Shown: one piece after another, positions 32,170 to 43,789 of the stretch
Layout of the letters: each line of letters begins with the position of its first letter
How positions within the stretch are numbered: the stretch's first letter is position 1
Assembly (NCBI GenBank): GCA_047967505.1
Contig: CM106540.1
Source: Dipteris shenzhenensis
Lineage: Eukaryota > Polypodiophyta > Polypodiopsida > Gleicheniales
Length of the DNA: 64,000 nucleotides
Reading direction: 5' to 3' (one strand)
Program-made: the position numbers and the translations under genes
The notes under the pieces: model-generated
The model's input: only the letters and a program-made list of their open reading frames with translations
What the model was told of the DNA's origin: nothing
Databases searched by the model: none

Positions 32170-32879
32170 CACTACAAGGCACAAGCCATTTTTCGATGGA
32201 AATACCGACATTTTTTACACTTTTTTTTTTTGATGGGCACAAAGGTCGGTATTTATGTCGCTATTAGCATCGGAAAAGAACAATCGCTATATAAGTAGAT
32301 GATTAACAGAAGCTTTAAAAAACATTAGTGGGGCTAAACAAGGCCACAACAAGCCCTGTTTTGCTCCACTAATGTTTTTTTTAAGTAATTACAAAAGAAT
32401 GTTGTTTGTTACAAAATTTCCCTTGTGAAAGGGGTGATAAAAAATCGCTCAAACGAGGTGAGCGACATAATCATATACATGCCGAAGATATACAACATTG
32501 TTTGTTACAAAATTACCCTTTCGAAAAGGGTGATACAAAATCACTCAAACGAGCTGACATACGAAAGCATATACATGTCAAAGTATATATAAACTACTAC
32601 TAATACTACTACTACTACTATTGCTCATATGAATCGTCATCCTCGTCGTGGTCACGCTAGCCTGATCCTTGGCCCTCATGAGCTATGCCTGATCCCTGGC
32701 CCTCATGACCTACACCTGATCCCTATCCCTCGTCGAAGTCGTATAAGCCTAATCCCTCATCATCACTGCTCACCTCCACTGGTGGGACATTCAAGCTTGC
32801 ACTCTAAGAGTGAAACCATATTAATTGGAAATTAGATTGGAACTTAAAGAATAAAACAATTTCAAAAGTGAGATTACAA

Positions 32880-33270
32880 CTAAGAGTAGACTTATATCGT
32901 GTGAGCAGCCACATCAGCCCAATTGTCGCTCCCATGGCCTCCATCTCAATAAACCACGGCTTTGTTTCTATGTAAAATGCGTGTCTCGCCTCTTTGTCTA
33001 TGGGAAGGCGACCCATCGTAGCTTGCTATGGGCCCAATTTACGAGAGTTAGATAAAGTGCATGCAATATGTAATAAAACAAATAGAACAATAAATTAAAT
33101 GAGAAGAAGTAGACTTACCATGGTTGCCTTGAACGCCAACCGTCTTTTTGGGATGGTCCCTGTACTCCTTGAAAAACTTCCAGTTTGCTTTATTTACCTA
33201 GCTGGGTTTAGCCTTCCCCTTTGCGATGGAAGTACACAAGGTTGACCTATGGTGCTTCAAGACCCACCCA
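32880..33270 (-). pseudogene. CACTA Tnp1-type (Transposase_24) fragment
   Basis: Two exons align to the better-preserved copy at 36600-38175. The downstream exon reads MGRLPIDKEARHAF then KPWFIEMEAMGATI; the upstream exon (33118-33270) matches the KGLAKPSWADK region with changes. Sequence above about 33290 no longer matches, so the gene is truncated at its N-terminus. Confidence 0.6.
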
Positions 33271-33439
33271 TGCACTCTCGCATGTGCGACGTGGGGAATA
33301 GGGTTGGGGTTTAGGGAGGACACCTGTGGGTGAGGGCGTGGTTGTTCCATTTAGAATATGTTTGAAAAAAAAAGAACCAAATACAGCTAAGGAGCATGTG
33401 AAAAAAGAACCGAATACGGCTAAGGAGAAGGAAATAAGC

Positions 33440-35640
33440 ATAAGCATTGCCGTAATGATTGTATTCTAATTCGCTGTGAGCATGGAGATTTGGCTAGTTG
33501 TCCGAAGTGTGGGGAACAATGATATAGAGATGATTTGCAGGGTGAGCAAATCCTGGTAAAGGTCTTGAGACACTTTCCCATCATTGCAAGAATACAACAC
33601 ATGTTCCGAAGCAAATCCATATCGGAGTTGATGACTTGGCATGCATCTCATCGGTCCACTAATAACACATTGAGGATTCCCGCAGTTTGTGTAGCTTGGA
33701 AGCACATAGAAAATCAATGGATGGACTTTGTGAGGGAGCCATGCAACTTACATCTTGGGCTCGCCATGAACGATGTGAACCCTTTCGGGTTACGCTCGAC
33801 ATCATGGTCGACATGGCCCATAGTCTTGGTGAATTACAATATCCCACCATGGCTAACAATAAAGAAGGGACACCTCATGCTTGCACTGCTTGTGCCAAGG
33901 AAGTACAAGGCTAAAAATATGGATGTGTGCATGGAACCTTTGATAGAGGAGTTACAGATCTTATGGAGAGGAGTGCGGGTCTTTGATATTTCCAGAGCTC
34001 CTAGACATACCCATGACATTTTGGTCAAGGGAATCTTGATGTGGACCATGCATGACTACCCAGGATATGGAGAGTGCACAGGTACGTGGTTGTGTCTTTA
34101 CATGTACAATATAGGATTATGCTTTTATGACTCTCTTTTGCGTGCATGTTTTATACTAACACATTCATGCACTCGTGGAGGACTTGTTACAAGTGGGTAC
34201 CATACTTGTCCTGTTTGTGGACCGAGTTTGAAACTGCTTGCATGATACTCCAAACATATGAGGAAAAATGTTTATGAAGGTCATGCTCGATACCTTCAGC
34301 TGGACCATCTCGCACGTGGAGGTCAGCTTGATCCACCACCACCATATTTGAAGGCAAGTGATCACATTCAGGCTTGGAGGGCAAATGGAGAGGAGCCTCC
34401 TCGTGGTATGAAGAGGCTATCCATCTTTCACAAGCTTCCTTATTGGGGCCAGTTGCAAATCAATCATCTCTTAGATCCCATGCATATCTTCAAGAATGTG
34501 GGGGCTACTATTTGGGCACACTTGGTGGGTTCCAAAGACACGAGAGGAGTGCGAGAAGACTTGTGCGCTATGAATAGGATGTCTCATTTGTGGCCCCAAG
34601 TGTGTGCTCGCAAAGTTATCCTCCGAAAAGCAACATGGATCCTCTCTAAGAGAGAGGAGGCAGTGGTCAAGGCATACATTGCCTCTTTTCGAATACCCAT
34701 AGGGTACATGCATTGCTTGAAAGGAGCATTTTGAAAGGACAATAAGCTTAGTGGGCTTAAGTCCCATGATTGCCACAAGGTCTTATAAGTATTCTAAGCT
34801 GTGGGATTAGTGTACTGATAATCGTGATGCGTTAGTGTAATTATAATTATGTTATATTATTGACATGACTTCTTTGTTGCTTTGATAGTTCATCCTCCCA
34901 ATTACAATGAAAGGGTGCTTACAAGAAGATGTTAGAAATGCTATATTCAAGATCAGTGGTATTGTGAGGTATGCTTACTATCAAATTGCATTGATTGCAT
35001 TTTCTTCAATTTAAGTTGAATAATTTGTAGACTGATTATGAATATATCTTACATGGGCATGTGAAATAGGTGGATATCTCAAAAAGAGATCTCCATATCG
35101 AGCATCGAGAAGGCTAGGGTGGACTCCATCAAAGCCCTTTCCCTCGAGCATTATGACAACTCAAGTGCACTTGCTTGTGCACATACTTGATCAGGTGGCC
35201 ATTGCATGTACTGTTCATAGTCGGTGGATGTTTTTTCTCGAGAGGTTTATGAAAAATTTGAAGGAATTTGTAAGCCAAAGATCAAGACCGGAAGCAAGCA
35301 TGGAAGAGGGATGGCTTGTGCAAGAGTCATTAGTATATATCATAGAGTTTCTTGCATCCATGGATCCCGATATGCCACAGGCTTGGCATAACAAGGATGA
35401 TGATCGCATCGTTGGCGAGGTTCCCCAAGGAAAAGGGATTGAAAGAAAGATGAGCGAAGAGCAAATGGAGAAATTCAATAAGTTTTGTATCCTCAATAGC
35501 AAGGAGATGCATAAGTGGATTGAGAGATATGAAGCGGCTAAAGCAGAAATAATAGTTGCAAGGAAGAGATTCATAGTAATGTACAGGGGATCGCAACCAT
35601 ATCCACAGGATCTCGCCCTTCTCCCCACACATGTCACTTG
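33440..35640 (+). pseudogene. CACTA Tnp2-type transposase, broken
   Basis: Blocks in the order of plant TNP2 (transposase_21): CRNDCILIRCEH and CPKCGEQ, then KVLRHFPII, ISELMTWHASHRST, NPFGLRSTSWSTWP, VLVNYNIPPWL (about 33835), IEELQILWRGVRVFD, GYHTCPVCG (about 34195), KLPYWGQLQINHLLDPMHI (about 34440), IPIGYMHCLKGAF and a LKSHDCH tail (about 34760). A DUF4218-like segment (35153-35640) reads TTQVHLLVHILDQVAIACTV, then MEEGWLVQESLVYI. TNP2 binds and cuts the element ends. Stops and frameshifts (for example TGA after CPKCGEQ) make it inactive; introns at about 34082 and after 34780 look genuine. Confidence 0.85.
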
Positions 35641-36189
35641 ATTGGCTACAACTAGCTCTACGTAAAGCCGAACATGATGGAGAGACAATAAATGAGCGCG
35701 AGCAAGAGTTTTCATCTGGATGTATGATGGATGTAAGTTTCTTACCTCTTGATGTAATTAAGTAATTATTTGTGGCAATATACGCTATAAAATAGATGCA
35801 TCCTCATTGTTTTAATGATGCTCTTTTGCAGTACAAAAAGTACAGTGCATTCTGGTCATATGGACGACATTTTTCGTGTGGAACTCATCGATTCAAAGAG
35901 AGTCATGTATGATTGTGGAGTCATGGCTAACTTCACACAAGATAGCTGAGCAAGTACTTCGGATACCAATCTTCTCTCCTCGCATTTGGATTATTGTGGG
36001 ACCATACGCAATATCTACGAAATTTCAGACGATTTAGTATTTTATGTAAAATGGTTTAGAACTATTTACAATCACTACAAGGCATAGGCCATTTTCCGAC
36101 GGAAATACCGACGCTTTTTACATTAAATTTTTTTTTTTTCACGAGCGCAAAGGTCGCTATAAAAGTCGTTAAAATCGTCGGAAAAGGAG

Positions 36190-36328
36190 CGTCGCTATAA
36201 ATCGTCGCTATATAGCGACGCTGTTAATCGTCGCTATATAGCGACGATGAAAACGTCGCTATATAGCAACACTGTTAATCGTCACTATATAGCGACACTG
36301 GTAAACGTCGCTATATAGCGACGATTAA
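36190..36328. repeat. Subterminal palindromes GTCGCTATATAGCGAC
   Basis: Five copies of CGTCGCTATATAGCGACG or one-base variants within about 140 bp, plus a partial copy (CGTCGCTATAAATCG). Subterminal repeats of CACTA elements are bound by the Tnp1-type protein. Here each site is itself a 16-18 bp palindrome. Confidence 0.85.
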
Positions 36329-36344
36329 CAGAAGTAAAAAAAAA

Positions 36345-36402
36345 GGGTTAGTGGGGCTAAACAGGGCTTCCTTTTGGCCCTGTTTAGCCCCACTAATCCT
36401 TT
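36345..36402. repeat. Hairpin in CACTA element 2
   Basis: GGTTAGTGGGGCTAAACAGG and its complement CCTGTTTAGCCCCACTAATC are separated by about 14 bp. A diverged equivalent lies at 32321-32374 in element 1. Confidence 0.85.
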
Positions 36403-36599
36403 TTTTTTTTTTGTAATTACAAAAGAAAGTTTTCTATAACAAAATTTCCCTTGCTTGGAGGATGATACAAAATTGTTCTTGTGAACGATGAGGAAGAAAT
36501 GCATATACATATACAACTGTGTTTGTAACAAAATTACCCTGTGAAAGGGCGATACAAAATTGCTCAAACGAGCGGATATACAATGAGCTACTACCACTA

Positions 36600-38175
36600 C
36601 TAATCCGAATCCGAATCCGAATCGTCTTGATGGCCTGTTCCTTGGTCCTCGACACCTGCGTCTTCTCCCTCGTCCCCGACACCTGCGTCTTCTCCCTCGT
36701 CCTCAGCACCTGCGTCCGATCCTTGCCCCTGTTGATCGCTCGTCTCTGATGATGGGACGCTTGAGCTTTGACCCTAAGAGTGAACCATATAAATCAAAAA
36801 TTAGATTGGAACTTAAATTAAAAAGTGAGATTACAAGTAGGAGTAAACTTATACCGTGCGAGCAGCCACCTCAGCCCAATCGACTGTCGCTCCCATTGCC
36901 TCTTGCTCAATGAACCACGGCCTTGTTCCTATCCGAAATGCGCGCCGCGTCTCTGCATCCGTAGGAAGCCGACCCATCGCAGCTTGCTGAGGATCCAATT
37001 TACGAGAGTTAGAGTTAGCTAAAGTGCATGTAATATGTAAGTAAAACAAATAGAACAATACATTAAATGGGAAGAAGTAGACTTACCACGGTTGCCTCGA
37101 ACGCATACCGTCCGCCTGCACCAAAGTGCGAAGTACCTACGACGTCCAGCCGTCTCTTCGCAGCCCTCCTTTGACCCTCGAACATTTCGGGATGGTCCCT
37201 ATGTTGCTTCTTGAAGTACTTCCAATCAGCTTTGTCTGCCCAGCTGGGTTTAGCCAACCCCTTTGTAATGGAAGTACGCAAGGTTGATCTGCGATGCTTT
37301 AGGACCAAACCCATGCGCTCGAGCATATAATTGCTATTAAACTCCACATTTGGCGGATTAGGATATCTTTGTTTTAACTCATCGATCACCGCCTGCTTCT
37401 TTTGGGCATCTTGATACCGCCAATCGATATTTATGCCGCTCTTGAAGTGATGACTCATCAACCTCCTCATGGCAGCCATCACTGCTTTGCCCTTTTTGTC
37501 TTCTATTATCTCTCCGGCAGATGTGATTTGATAGGAGAGATCCCCTGATGAGTAAGGGGGACTGACGGTAGCAGAGTCTGAAGGAGTGGAAGCTGCGCGA
37601 CCGCTTCCGGATCGAGGAGTAGCTGTGGGAGTAGGAGAGGGAAAGGGACCTGACTGATACTGTGTCTCTGGACCAAGTGGAGACCTAAAGGAGCGTGAGT
37701 GTGCTGACTCGTCTACATCTCCTGAGTCAGCACAACATGAGCCGCCCATCCTACTCTTCCTTCCCTTGCGGGAGGCATGCGCAGGTGATGATCCCGCGGT
37801 CGAAGGGGCGCGAGGGGATGGCTGGGCAGTACGTCCACCCGTCGGTGTAGGGGAAGGAATTGCAGAGGTCCTCTGAGAGAGCAGAGAGAAGAATCTCACT
37901 GCCTCCTCATCGCTCATCTGCGCTACAAACTCGTCGGGAGTCCCGACAAAGCCATGCGCGGCTAGCAAAGGAGTCCCTTGAGGGGTAGTCGCAGTGCTAC
38001 GTGGAAGAGGGGTCGGACCAAGGGTAGTCGCAGTGCTAGGACCGAGAGGAGTCGGACCAGGGGTACTCCTCGGGGTAGTCGCCTAAGAGGAATCAAAGTC
38101 CTCTGGAGCATATAGATCGTGATCTCTCCTCCTGCGAGGCTGTCCGTACTCGTCCGATGAGCGACGTGATCCCAT
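36600..38175 (-). pseudogene. CACTA Tnp1-type protein (Transposase_24), one in-frame stop
   Basis: Three exons fit: 38175-37087 (starting MGSRRSSDEYGQPRR), 36986-36855 and 36773-36600; together 465 codons ending in TAG, all phase 0 with GT donors and AG acceptors. After a Pro/Thr/Ser-rich N-terminus comes KKGKAVMAAMRRLMSHHF, DELKQRYPNPPNVEF, then KGLAKPSWADKADWKYFKKQ, typical of the Ptta/En/Spm plant transposase domain. Exon 2 reads MGRLPTDAETRRAF then GTRPWFIEQEA. Exon 3 is acidic, ending DDSDSDSD. Tnp1-type proteins bind subterminal repeats. The only defect is a TAG at 38083-38085, a probable CAG change. Initiation after it is possible but lacks a nearby conserved Met. Confidence 0.75.
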
Positions 38176-38200
38176 GTCTAACATAGACACAAACACGAAA

Positions 38201-38480
38201 ACAGAAAACAAAAAACAAACATGAGCATTCTCATAGGCATAGGCATAGGCAAGAAGAAAGAAGAGGGAAATGAAAGAAGAGGGAAAGGAAAGAGGGAAAG
38301 AAGAGGGAAAGATAAGAGGGAAAGAAGATGTAAAGGAAAGAAAAGAATGAGAGTGAGGAAATAGAGAATGAGAGAAGGGGGAAATAGAGAAGGGGAAAGA
38401 GATGAGGGAAAATAGAGAAGGAGAGAAGGGGGAAATGAGAGAAGGGGGAAATGAGAGAAGGGGGAAATAGAGTGGGAAAA
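38201..38480. repeat. GA-rich purine tract
   Basis: GAAAGAAGAGGGAAA-type repeats; the phrase GAGAGAAGGGGGAAAT recurs about four times. It leads directly into the CATAAG satellite. Confidence 0.85.
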
Positions 38481-38484
38481 GGAG

Positions 38485-41034
38485 AATGAGCTTATGCAGA
38501 AATAGAGAATGAGCTTATGCTTCTCTCATTCTCTATTTCCGCATAAGCTCATGCTTATGCTCATGCGGAAAAAGAGAAGGAGCTTATGCTCATGCGGAAA
38601 AAGAGAATGAGAGAAGCATAAGCTTCTCCCTTTCTCTATTTCCGCATAAGCTCATGCGGAAACAAGCATAAGCTCATGCTCATGCATGAGCATAAGCATG
38701 AGCTTATGCTCATGCGGAAAAAGAGAAGGAGCTTATGCTCATGCGGAAAAAGAGAAAGAGCTTATGCGGAAAAAGAGAATGAGAGAAGCATAAGCTTCTC
38801 TCATTCTCTATTTCCGCATAAGCTCATGCAGAAACAAGCATAAGCTCATGCTCATGCGGAAAAAGAGAAGGAGCTTATGCTCATGCGGAAAAAGAGAAAG
38901 AGCTTATGCGGAAAAAGAGAATGAGAGAAGCATAAGCTTCTCTCATTCTCTATTTCTGCATAAGCTCATGCGGAAACTTACGCATAAGCTCATGCTCATG
39001 CATGAGCATAAGCATGAGTTTATGCTCATGCTTATGCTTAAGCATAAGCATAAGCATAAACACATGCTTATGCTCATGCGAAAAAAGAGAAGGAGCTTAT
39101 GCTCATGCGGAAAAAGAGAAGGAGCTTATGCTCATGCGAAAAAAGAGAAAGAGCTTATGCGGAAAAAGAGAATGAGAGAAGCATAAGCTTCTCCCTTCTC
39201 TATTTTCGCATAAGCTCATGCAGAAACAAGCATAAGCTCATGCTCATGCATGAGCATAAGCATGAGCTTATGCTTATGCATAAGCATAAGCATAAGCATA
39301 AGCTCATGCTTATGCTCATGCGGAAAAAGAGAAGGAGCTTATGCTCATGCGGAAAAAGAGAATGAGAGAAGCATAAGCTTCTCCCTTTCTCTATTTCCGC
39401 ATAAGCTCATGCGGAAACAAGCATAAGCTCATGCTCATGCGGAAAAAGAGAAGGAGCTTATGCTCATGCGGAAAAAGAGAAAGAGCTTATGCAGAAAAAG
39501 AGAATGAGAGAAGCATAAGCTTCTCTCATTCTCTATTTCCGCATAAGCTCATGCGGAAACTTACGCATAAGCTCATGCTCATGCATGAGCATAAGCATGA
39601 GTTTATGCTCATGCTTATGCTTAAGCATAAGCATAAGCATAAACACATGCTTATGCTCATGCGAAAAAAGAGAAGGAGCTTATGCTCATGCGGAAAAAGA
39701 GAAGGAGCTTATGCTCATGCGGAAAAAGAGAAAGAGCTTATGCGGAAAAAGAGAATGAGAGAAGCATAAGCTTCTCCCTTTCTCTATTTCCGCATAAGCT
39801 CATGCGGAAACAAGCATAAGCTCATGCTCATGCATGAGCATAAGCATGAGCTTATGCTTATGCTTATGCATAAGCATAAGCATAAGCATAAGCTCATGCT
39901 TATGCTCATGCGGAAAAAGAGAAGGAGCTTATGCTCATGCGGAAAAAGAGAATGAGAGAAGCATAAGCTTCTCCCTTTCTCTATTTCCGCATAAGCTCAT
40001 GCGGAAACAAGCATAAGCTCATGCTCATGCATGAGCATAAGCATGAGCTTATGCTTATGCTTATGCATAAGCATAAGCATAAGCATAAGCTCATGCTTAT
40101 GCTCATGCGGAAAAAGAGAAGGAGCTTATGCTCATGTGGAAAAAGAGAAAGAGCTTATGCGGAAAAAGAGAATGAGAGAAGCATAAGCTTCTCTCATTCT
40201 CTTTTTCCGCATGAGCTCATGCTTATGCTTAAGCATAAGCTCATGCTCATGCATGAGCATAAGCATGAGCTTATGCTTATGCTTATGCGGAAGCATGAGC
40301 TTATGCATGAGCTTATGCTTATGCTTATGCTTATGCATAAGCATAAGCATAAGCATAAGCTCATGCTTATGCTCATGCGGAAAAAGAGAATGAGAGAAGC
40401 ATAAGCTTCTCTCATTCTCTTTTTCCGCATGAGCTCATGCTTATGCTTAAGCATAAGCTCATGCTCATGCATGAGCATAAGCATGAGCTTATGCTTATGC
40501 GGAAGCATGAGCTTATGCATGAGCTTATGCTCATGCGGAAAAAGAAAATGAGAGAAGCATAAGCTTCTCCCTTTCTCTATTTCCGCATAAGCTCATGCGG
40601 AAACAAGCATAAGCTCATGCTCATGCGGAAAAAGAGAAGGAGCTTATGCTCATGCGGGAAAAGAGAAAGAGCTTATGCGGAAAAAGAGAATGAGAGAAGC
40701 ATAAGCTTCTCTCATTCTCTATTTCCGCATAAGGTCATGCTTATGCTTAAGCATAAGCTCATGCTCATGCATGAGCATAAGCATGAGCTTATGCTTATGC
40801 TTATGCTTATGCGGAAGCATGAGCATATGCATGAGCTTATGCTTATGCTTATGCTTATGCATAAGCATAAGCATAAGCATAAGCTCATGCTTATGCTCAT
40901 GCGAAAAAAGAGAATGAGAGAAGCATAAGCTTCTCCCTTTCTCTATTTCCGCATAAGCTCATGCGGAACAAGCATAAGCTCATGCTCATGCGGAAAAAGA
41001 GAAGGAGCTTATGCTCATGCGGAAAAAGAGAATT
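38485..41034. repeat. Palindromic CATAAG/CATGAG satellite with ~583-bp higher-order unit
   Basis: About 2.55 kb built from GCATAAGC, GCTCATGC, CATGCGGAAAAAGAGAA and AGAAGCATAAGCTTCTC blocks on both strands. Every block has its reverse complement nearby, so the tract is strongly foldback. Two 339-bp segments (38848-39186, 39431-39769) are nearly identical, giving a ~583-bp higher-order period; related shorter units follow to 41034. All long open frames (HKHKHKLMLM, AYAHAEKEKE) are repeat artefacts. Confidence 0.95.
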
Positions 41035-42265
41035 GTACACTGTAGAAATGGGATTCATGTAACCACACAGCATTCTGTTTTTTTTAATTTAAAAATTTGC
41101 AAGTGCGTCTTTCTTTTTTTTAAAAACTTTATGTAGAGCATCTATTAGCATGTCTAATAGCGCATCTATGGGTGCATCTCTCTGTTATATAGATGTGCCT
41201 ATAGATGCGGGTCTGCAGACGCACTAATAGATGCGCCTGTCACTTTTTCTTTAAATTCAGTAAACGTGTCTATGGATGCATTGTGTTGTTGTGAAACGAA
41301 AGTTCTCACATCATCCTACCTCAAATCTACACTCTTGGTCTTGATACTCAAACTCTATTGAATCTCGTTTAGTACTGTCCAATCCCATCATCGCCTTCTT
41401 GAACACATGGTTTGATCTATGCTATATTTTCACTAAGCAATTTTGTAAACTCACCCACACACAAGCAGGTTTCCCCTCAAATCCCGTATACATTATTTTG
41501 GTATCGTGATTGATATAATCTCTTAGTTCCTTTAAGTGATCACAATCTAAAGGTTGCTCTTGCAGTAGATAATTATTAATGACCTCTCCCATGCATGTGA
41601 ATGCATAGATGAATATTTTAAATAACTTCCTCTTACAATTTGAATTTTTCCATTTGACATCATCCTCACTAAAGAAACAAAAAAATCACAGCGAGAGTTA
41701 AGAGATTACAGATGGTCTTCATTTATTACCTATCACAAGAAGTATGCAGTAATAGGCAGTTTAGTTCATTCAAAACAATATGCCTTTTCTATCATCTAGT
41801 TTATGCTGGAGGGATGGTGGGGTAGTGGGGTTTTGCATAGTACACATAGAAAGACACCCTCAGGTCCATTACTTTTATCCAACTAAAACAAGCACCGATG
41901 AAATATGTTATGTTGTGGACACTTTTAGAAAACTAAATTGTATCCTCACGTTACATAGTGGTACAATAAAATAATCTCATAGGCATGTACTAACTTTATA
42001 TTATGTACACCCTACATTATAGAGCCCACAATGTGAGTGGGGGGACATAAATCAACGTTTTAATGTTTAAACATTAAATAAAGCTTCTTGTCTTTCATTT
42101 TTTCAATTGAGAACTTGTACACATTGAAGAGTCCTTGAAACTTGACATATATATATTACTCTTTATATCAGTGTTATTGTAATGTAATTCATGTGCGTAA
42201 GGACTCGATCACGTGAAACATGACTTTTAGGTTTCTTTTATCGAAAATGTGGCTGGATAAAGTTG
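41035..42265. other. Intergenic, downstream of the carbonic anhydrase
   Basis: A short GATGCGC/TCTATAGATG-rich patch occurs at 41130-41285. No gene recognised. The 3' UTR of the carbonic anhydrase (minus strand) must lie just below 42266. Confidence 0.4.
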
Positions 42266-43701
42266 TCATATGATGCCTATTCCATCGTTGGTAATGATTT
42301 CGGATTCGTATATCTGCCTTCCATTTAAGTCTTGGATGGGCCGTGCATTTGGGAACTGCAAAGCATGGTAATAGTTACGGATTTGAGGCATCCCGCGACA
42401 CAGTGACAGTAACACTGAAGCTAGAGAGACGTAGCTAGAAATTTCAGTCACGCTTGTGAAAAAAGCAAACAGAACGTACCAATCCAGTTTTTCCAAGTGT
42501 GTCAACTTGTTCGTCTGCCACAGTTCGTATCTGCAATGCAATTAACTTAAGCTTTTCAATCTTTCGGCAGGTTTGCATCATCGATATTGCTTAGACACAG
42601 AGATTTTGATAATTAGTAACTGAAAGGAAAATGTGTAGTACCTTCTTCATGATTATCCACGAAACCTCCTCGGTGCAAGGAGGGGTTGTGAGGGACCCCG
42701 TGTAATGGTAGTAGAGGTTGCCCAAGTCCATGCTATTGATGGTCGTATTTCCGATGTCGAATTCTGTCTCTCTAGTCTCAATAAGCTGGGGAAGCTTTTC
42801 GAGTGTCTGTTGACATGTAACAACTTATTCGATTGTGTTGGTTGTAATTCTCTCCCTCGGACGATTGCATGAAGGACTAAAGCTAATGCGTTGCATCTGA
42901 TGCCAGGTTTAAATTACCTGCGCCAGAAAGTCATCCTCTTCTCCACGTACGTACAGGACAGCAACTACCGCTAGCCTGTTGTCAAGACTTCGATGTACCA
43001 TATGCATTTCGAGGGGGAATCTGCAGAGGTAACGAAAACTTTTAGTATGGTGATGCAGAAGGGAAAAGGTGGGAGAGAGAGGAGGATGAATGAGGGTACC
43101 TGGAACCGTTTATAGTGTGTTCACTTGGTAAATGCAGGTGGAAGTGGTCGAGCTTGTACTCAACGCCCGCGAAATTATAAAGGCCTCCACCGTCTTCCGT
43201 CCACTGAACCTGCCATTCATCGTAATTCTGTCAAATATAAGGAGGAGCTAGCAGCTGATTCCAGAAGCTGTAAAAAGCTCCGCAATCCAAACCCGAGGCT
43301 GCGTTGGAAAAATTCGAACTATCGTAAAGAGCAGTACCGCAACGTCGTGCTCCCTTATTTGAAGCAGAGCGTTCCCGCTGGAGTAGCTGAGTTCCACGCC
43401 TGGGATAACGTCGCTGACGACGTCTTCTACGACAATGTCAATGGGAGACTGGGATACTCCTATGCTGCACGAAATCCATTCTGGCTGGAGCTCGCCCCAG
43501 TGGGCTGGGCCGAGGGGACCGTCGCAGCTGTAGTCGAACTGGCCGTCGGCGGCACCATCTGGGATGGCAAAAGTGAAGGAAATGCGACTACGTAAGACGT
43601 ATATAATGGGATGGAAAAGAGGAAGTGTAGGTGATATGTTCGAGATTACCTCCGGCAAAGACTATGGAGCAAAGGAGGAGGAGACAAAGAACAACGCCCA
43701 T
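42266..43701 (-). CDS. Alpha carbonic anhydrase, seven exons, intact
   Basis: Exons: 43701-43650, 43558-43338, 43227-43100, 43020-42918, 42806-42642, 42530-42480, 42355-42266. All junctions are GT-AG, introns 79-124 bp; 269 residues. The Met at 43701 starts a signal peptide (MGVVLCLLLLCSIVFAG), so the enzyme is probably secreted or in the apoplast/endomembrane system. Motifs: GPAHWGELQPEW (34-45), SQSPIDI (53-59), proton-shuttle His88, zinc ligands H121, H123 and H140, gate E127, E138 and T208 in GSLTTPPC, and the NARPIQDLNGR tail. C29 and C212 can form the conserved disulfide. It converts CO2 and water to bicarbonate. Odd: the residue matching Gln92 of human CA II is His119 (HFHLH), and the usual Trp between ligands is absent. 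Length is normal, with no stop or frameshift. An upstream ATG at 43770 in frame is less likely because a TATA-like element lies next to it. Confidence 0.95.
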
Positions 43702-43776
43702 GGTAAGAGATCGAGGAAGAAGAACAAAGAGCTTAAGACCCAAAAAGCTTGAGAGAACTCGAAGGCTCACATGCCA

Positions 43777-43785
43777 TTAAATAGG
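43777..43785 (-). promoter_or_regulatory. Probable TATA element of the carbonic anhydrase gene
   Basis: The minus strand reads TATTTAATGG about 80 bp before the chosen ATG at 43701, leaving room for transcription start near 43750 and a ~50-base leader. This favours the 43701 start. Confidence 0.5.
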
Positions 43786-43789
43786 TGAA

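Larger units (their letters stand above)
32170..36072. mobile_element. CACTA (En/Spm) element 1, decayed
   Basis: Starts with CACTACAAGGCACAAGCC, the diagnostic CACTA terminus, followed by a hairpin region (about 32321-32374, arms ATTAGTGGGGCTAAAC / GCTCCACTAAT). It contains a Tnp1-type remnant (-) and a Tnp2-type remnant (+), arranged back to back. The second CACTA terminus, in the same orientation, begins at 36073, so the 3' end of element 1 is missing or lies immediately before it. Confidence 0.7.
36073..38200. mobile_element. CACTA element 2, 5' portion with Tnp1 gene
   Basis: Begins CACTACAAGGCATAGGCC. It carries subterminal palindromes, a hairpin and a Tnp1-type gene reading toward the terminus. 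No Tnp2 and no matching 3' TTGTAGTG end are seen; the CATAAG satellite follows. Confidence 0.7.

Noticed and set aside
32170-36080. One composite CACTA element spanning both CACTACAA termini
   Set aside because: Both CACTACAA motifs face the same way; a single element needs TTGTAGTG at the far end.
38848-40928. Several 60-130 residue open frames rich in HKHKLMLM or AYAHAEKE
   Set aside because: They arise from the 6-bp CATAAG/CATGAG repeats; all frames on both strands are open and no protein-like composition remains.
43702-43770. Longer carbonic anhydrase start at 43770
   Set aside because: A TATA-like element lies only about 10 bp from this ATG, and the 43701 ATG gives a standard signal peptide.
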